Origin: Bacteroidetes bacterium HGW-Bacteroidetes-7
Lineage (GTDB): Bacteria; Bacteroidota; Bacteroidia; Bacteroidales; UBA932
DNA length: 43,616 bases
Assembly: GCA_002842465.1 (NCBI GenBank)
Contig: PHDA01000023.1
Span: 1 to 43,616, forward strand
Reading direction: 5' to 3'
The notes under the pieces were generated by a model. The model saw nothing but the letters and a program-made list of their open reading frames with translations. It did no database searches and was not told where the DNA came from. Made by a program: the position numbers and the translations under genes. This document shows, in pieces, positions 43,124-43,616 of the stretch (position 1 is the first letter of the stretch; the number at the start of each line of letters is the position of its first letter).

Positions 43124-43616
43124 AATATTATTATCTCCCCGCCATAATTAACATCCCAGTCTGTTATGATTATATTCATAATACTGAGAGATGTTTGAGT
43201 TAATCTCAACTTATATATGTACTGAAATCCTTTTAACCATGTCAATTCGCCCACACCTGTGTGTGTTACTGTATAAACTTTATCATCAATGGTTAGTGAA
43301 AACTGTATATTGCTTCTCTCAGAAAAAACAGAGGGCACAACATACATATATCCGTTAACCATTGTTTGTAGTTGCGTTTCATCAACTCCAGGGTCTGTCG
43401 ATTCAGTAATAGAACTTTCAACAGTGTTAACAGAAATTTTTGAAGATGGATCCCCATTTATTATTGTACCGTCAGTCAATCTCATAGCGAGTTTATCCCC
43501 TCCTAATGGATTTATGGTCAGCCCTGAGGAATCTGAAACATCGGATATTTCAATATTTGTAAGCTTTCCGGCTCCTGTAAAATCCTCTTTATAGATTACA
43601 AATGATATTAAAGAGA
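43120..43616 (-). CDS. Partial fimbrillin family protein, 5' end outside the window
   Basis: The minus-strand frame is open from the right edge to the TGA at 43122-43120, so only the last 164 or so residues are seen; the ATG at 43485 is internal. Upstream of it the frame reads FTGAGKLTNIEISDVSDSSG, a typical Mfa2/fimbrillin strand. Near the end, YIYKLRLTQTSLSIMNIIIT is followed by DWDVNYGGEI, the usual C-terminal ITDW...GG of Bacteroidales fimbrillins. It overlaps the next gene's start by four bases, so the two probably form a fimbria-like or surface-adhesin operon. Confidence 0.82.
   Translation of the reverse strand, partial: SLISFVIYKEDFTGAGKLTNIEISDVSDSSGLTINPLGGDKLAMRLTDGTIINGDPSSKISVNTVESSITESTDPGVDETQLQTMVNGYMYVVPSVFSERSNIQFSLTIDDKVYTVTHTGVGELTWLKGFQYIYKLRLTQTSLSIMNIIITDWDVNYGGEIIIL

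Noticed and set aside
1..43616. CRISPR arrays, tandem repeats, insertion sequences, rRNA
   Set aside because: Reading through the window I found no regularly spaced repeats, transposase genes or rRNA sequence.

Overview
The window looks like chromosomal DNA of an anaerobic member of Bacteroidota, most likely Bacteroidales. It is AT-rich. Many genes have the Bacteroidota promoter element TAnnTTTG just upstream, and Shine-Dalgarno sequences are mostly absent. The primary sigma factor is the short (286 aa) form, and there is an S46 dipeptidyl-peptidase, fimbrillin-like lipoproteins and a small RRM protein, all typical of the phylum. Gene density is high, with no stretch above 300 bases without a gene. 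I see no CRISPR array, insertion sequence, integrase or rRNA.

Layout. 1-287: a strong minus-strand promoter reading off the left edge, then an AT-rich spacer. 288-3254 (+): polyprenol-phosphate glycosyltransferase, dihydroorotase and an EamA permease, joined by start/stop overlaps. 3214-7150 (-): ClC channel/transporter and Tex. 7218-7604 (-): acidic hypothetical. 7682-12555 (-): an operon of AGCS symporter, argS and a YgiQ-type radical SAM protein. 12600-18399 (-): CPA-type antiporter, M3 peptidase lipoprotein, rpoD, HtrA protease. 18484-20412 (+): dnaN and a DnaQ-like exonuclease. 20405-21664 (-): HI0933-type flavoprotein. 21712-22845 (+): orphan BtuF-like lipoprotein. 22913-26132 (-): ackA-ptb-buk. 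26263-27858 (+): ComEC core. 27830-28711 (-): second EamA permease. 28790-30559 (+): PurF-like protein and RRM protein. 30652-32772 (-): DPP11-like S46 peptidase. 32844-33944 (+): AI-2E family protein. 34042-37892 (-): gyrA and a TPR protein. 38014-40542 (+): clpC. 40489-41289 (-): a gene resembling the tail of phage homing endonucleases. 41414-41486 (+): tRNA-Lys(UUU). 41561-43616 (-): two overlapping fimbrillin-like genes, one fused to an ice-binding-like (DUF3494) domain.

How the genes fit together. The S46 and M3 peptidases, amino-acid symporter and ackA-ptb-buk fit a peptide- and amino-acid-fermenting anaerobe that makes ATP from acetyl- and (iso)butyryl-phosphate; this is inference. Most of the rest is housekeeping: replication, topology, transcription, translation and proteostasis.

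Most interesting points: the stand-alone homing-endonuclease-like gene overlapping clpC; a PurF paralogue that has lost the glutaminase Cys and Asn but keeps the PRPP loop and four Fe-S-type cysteines; the fimbrillin/DUF3494 fusion; a ClC lacking the usual Ser and proton-Glu positions; and dyad operators in two divergent intergenic regions. None of these is proved to be a new system from sequence alone.
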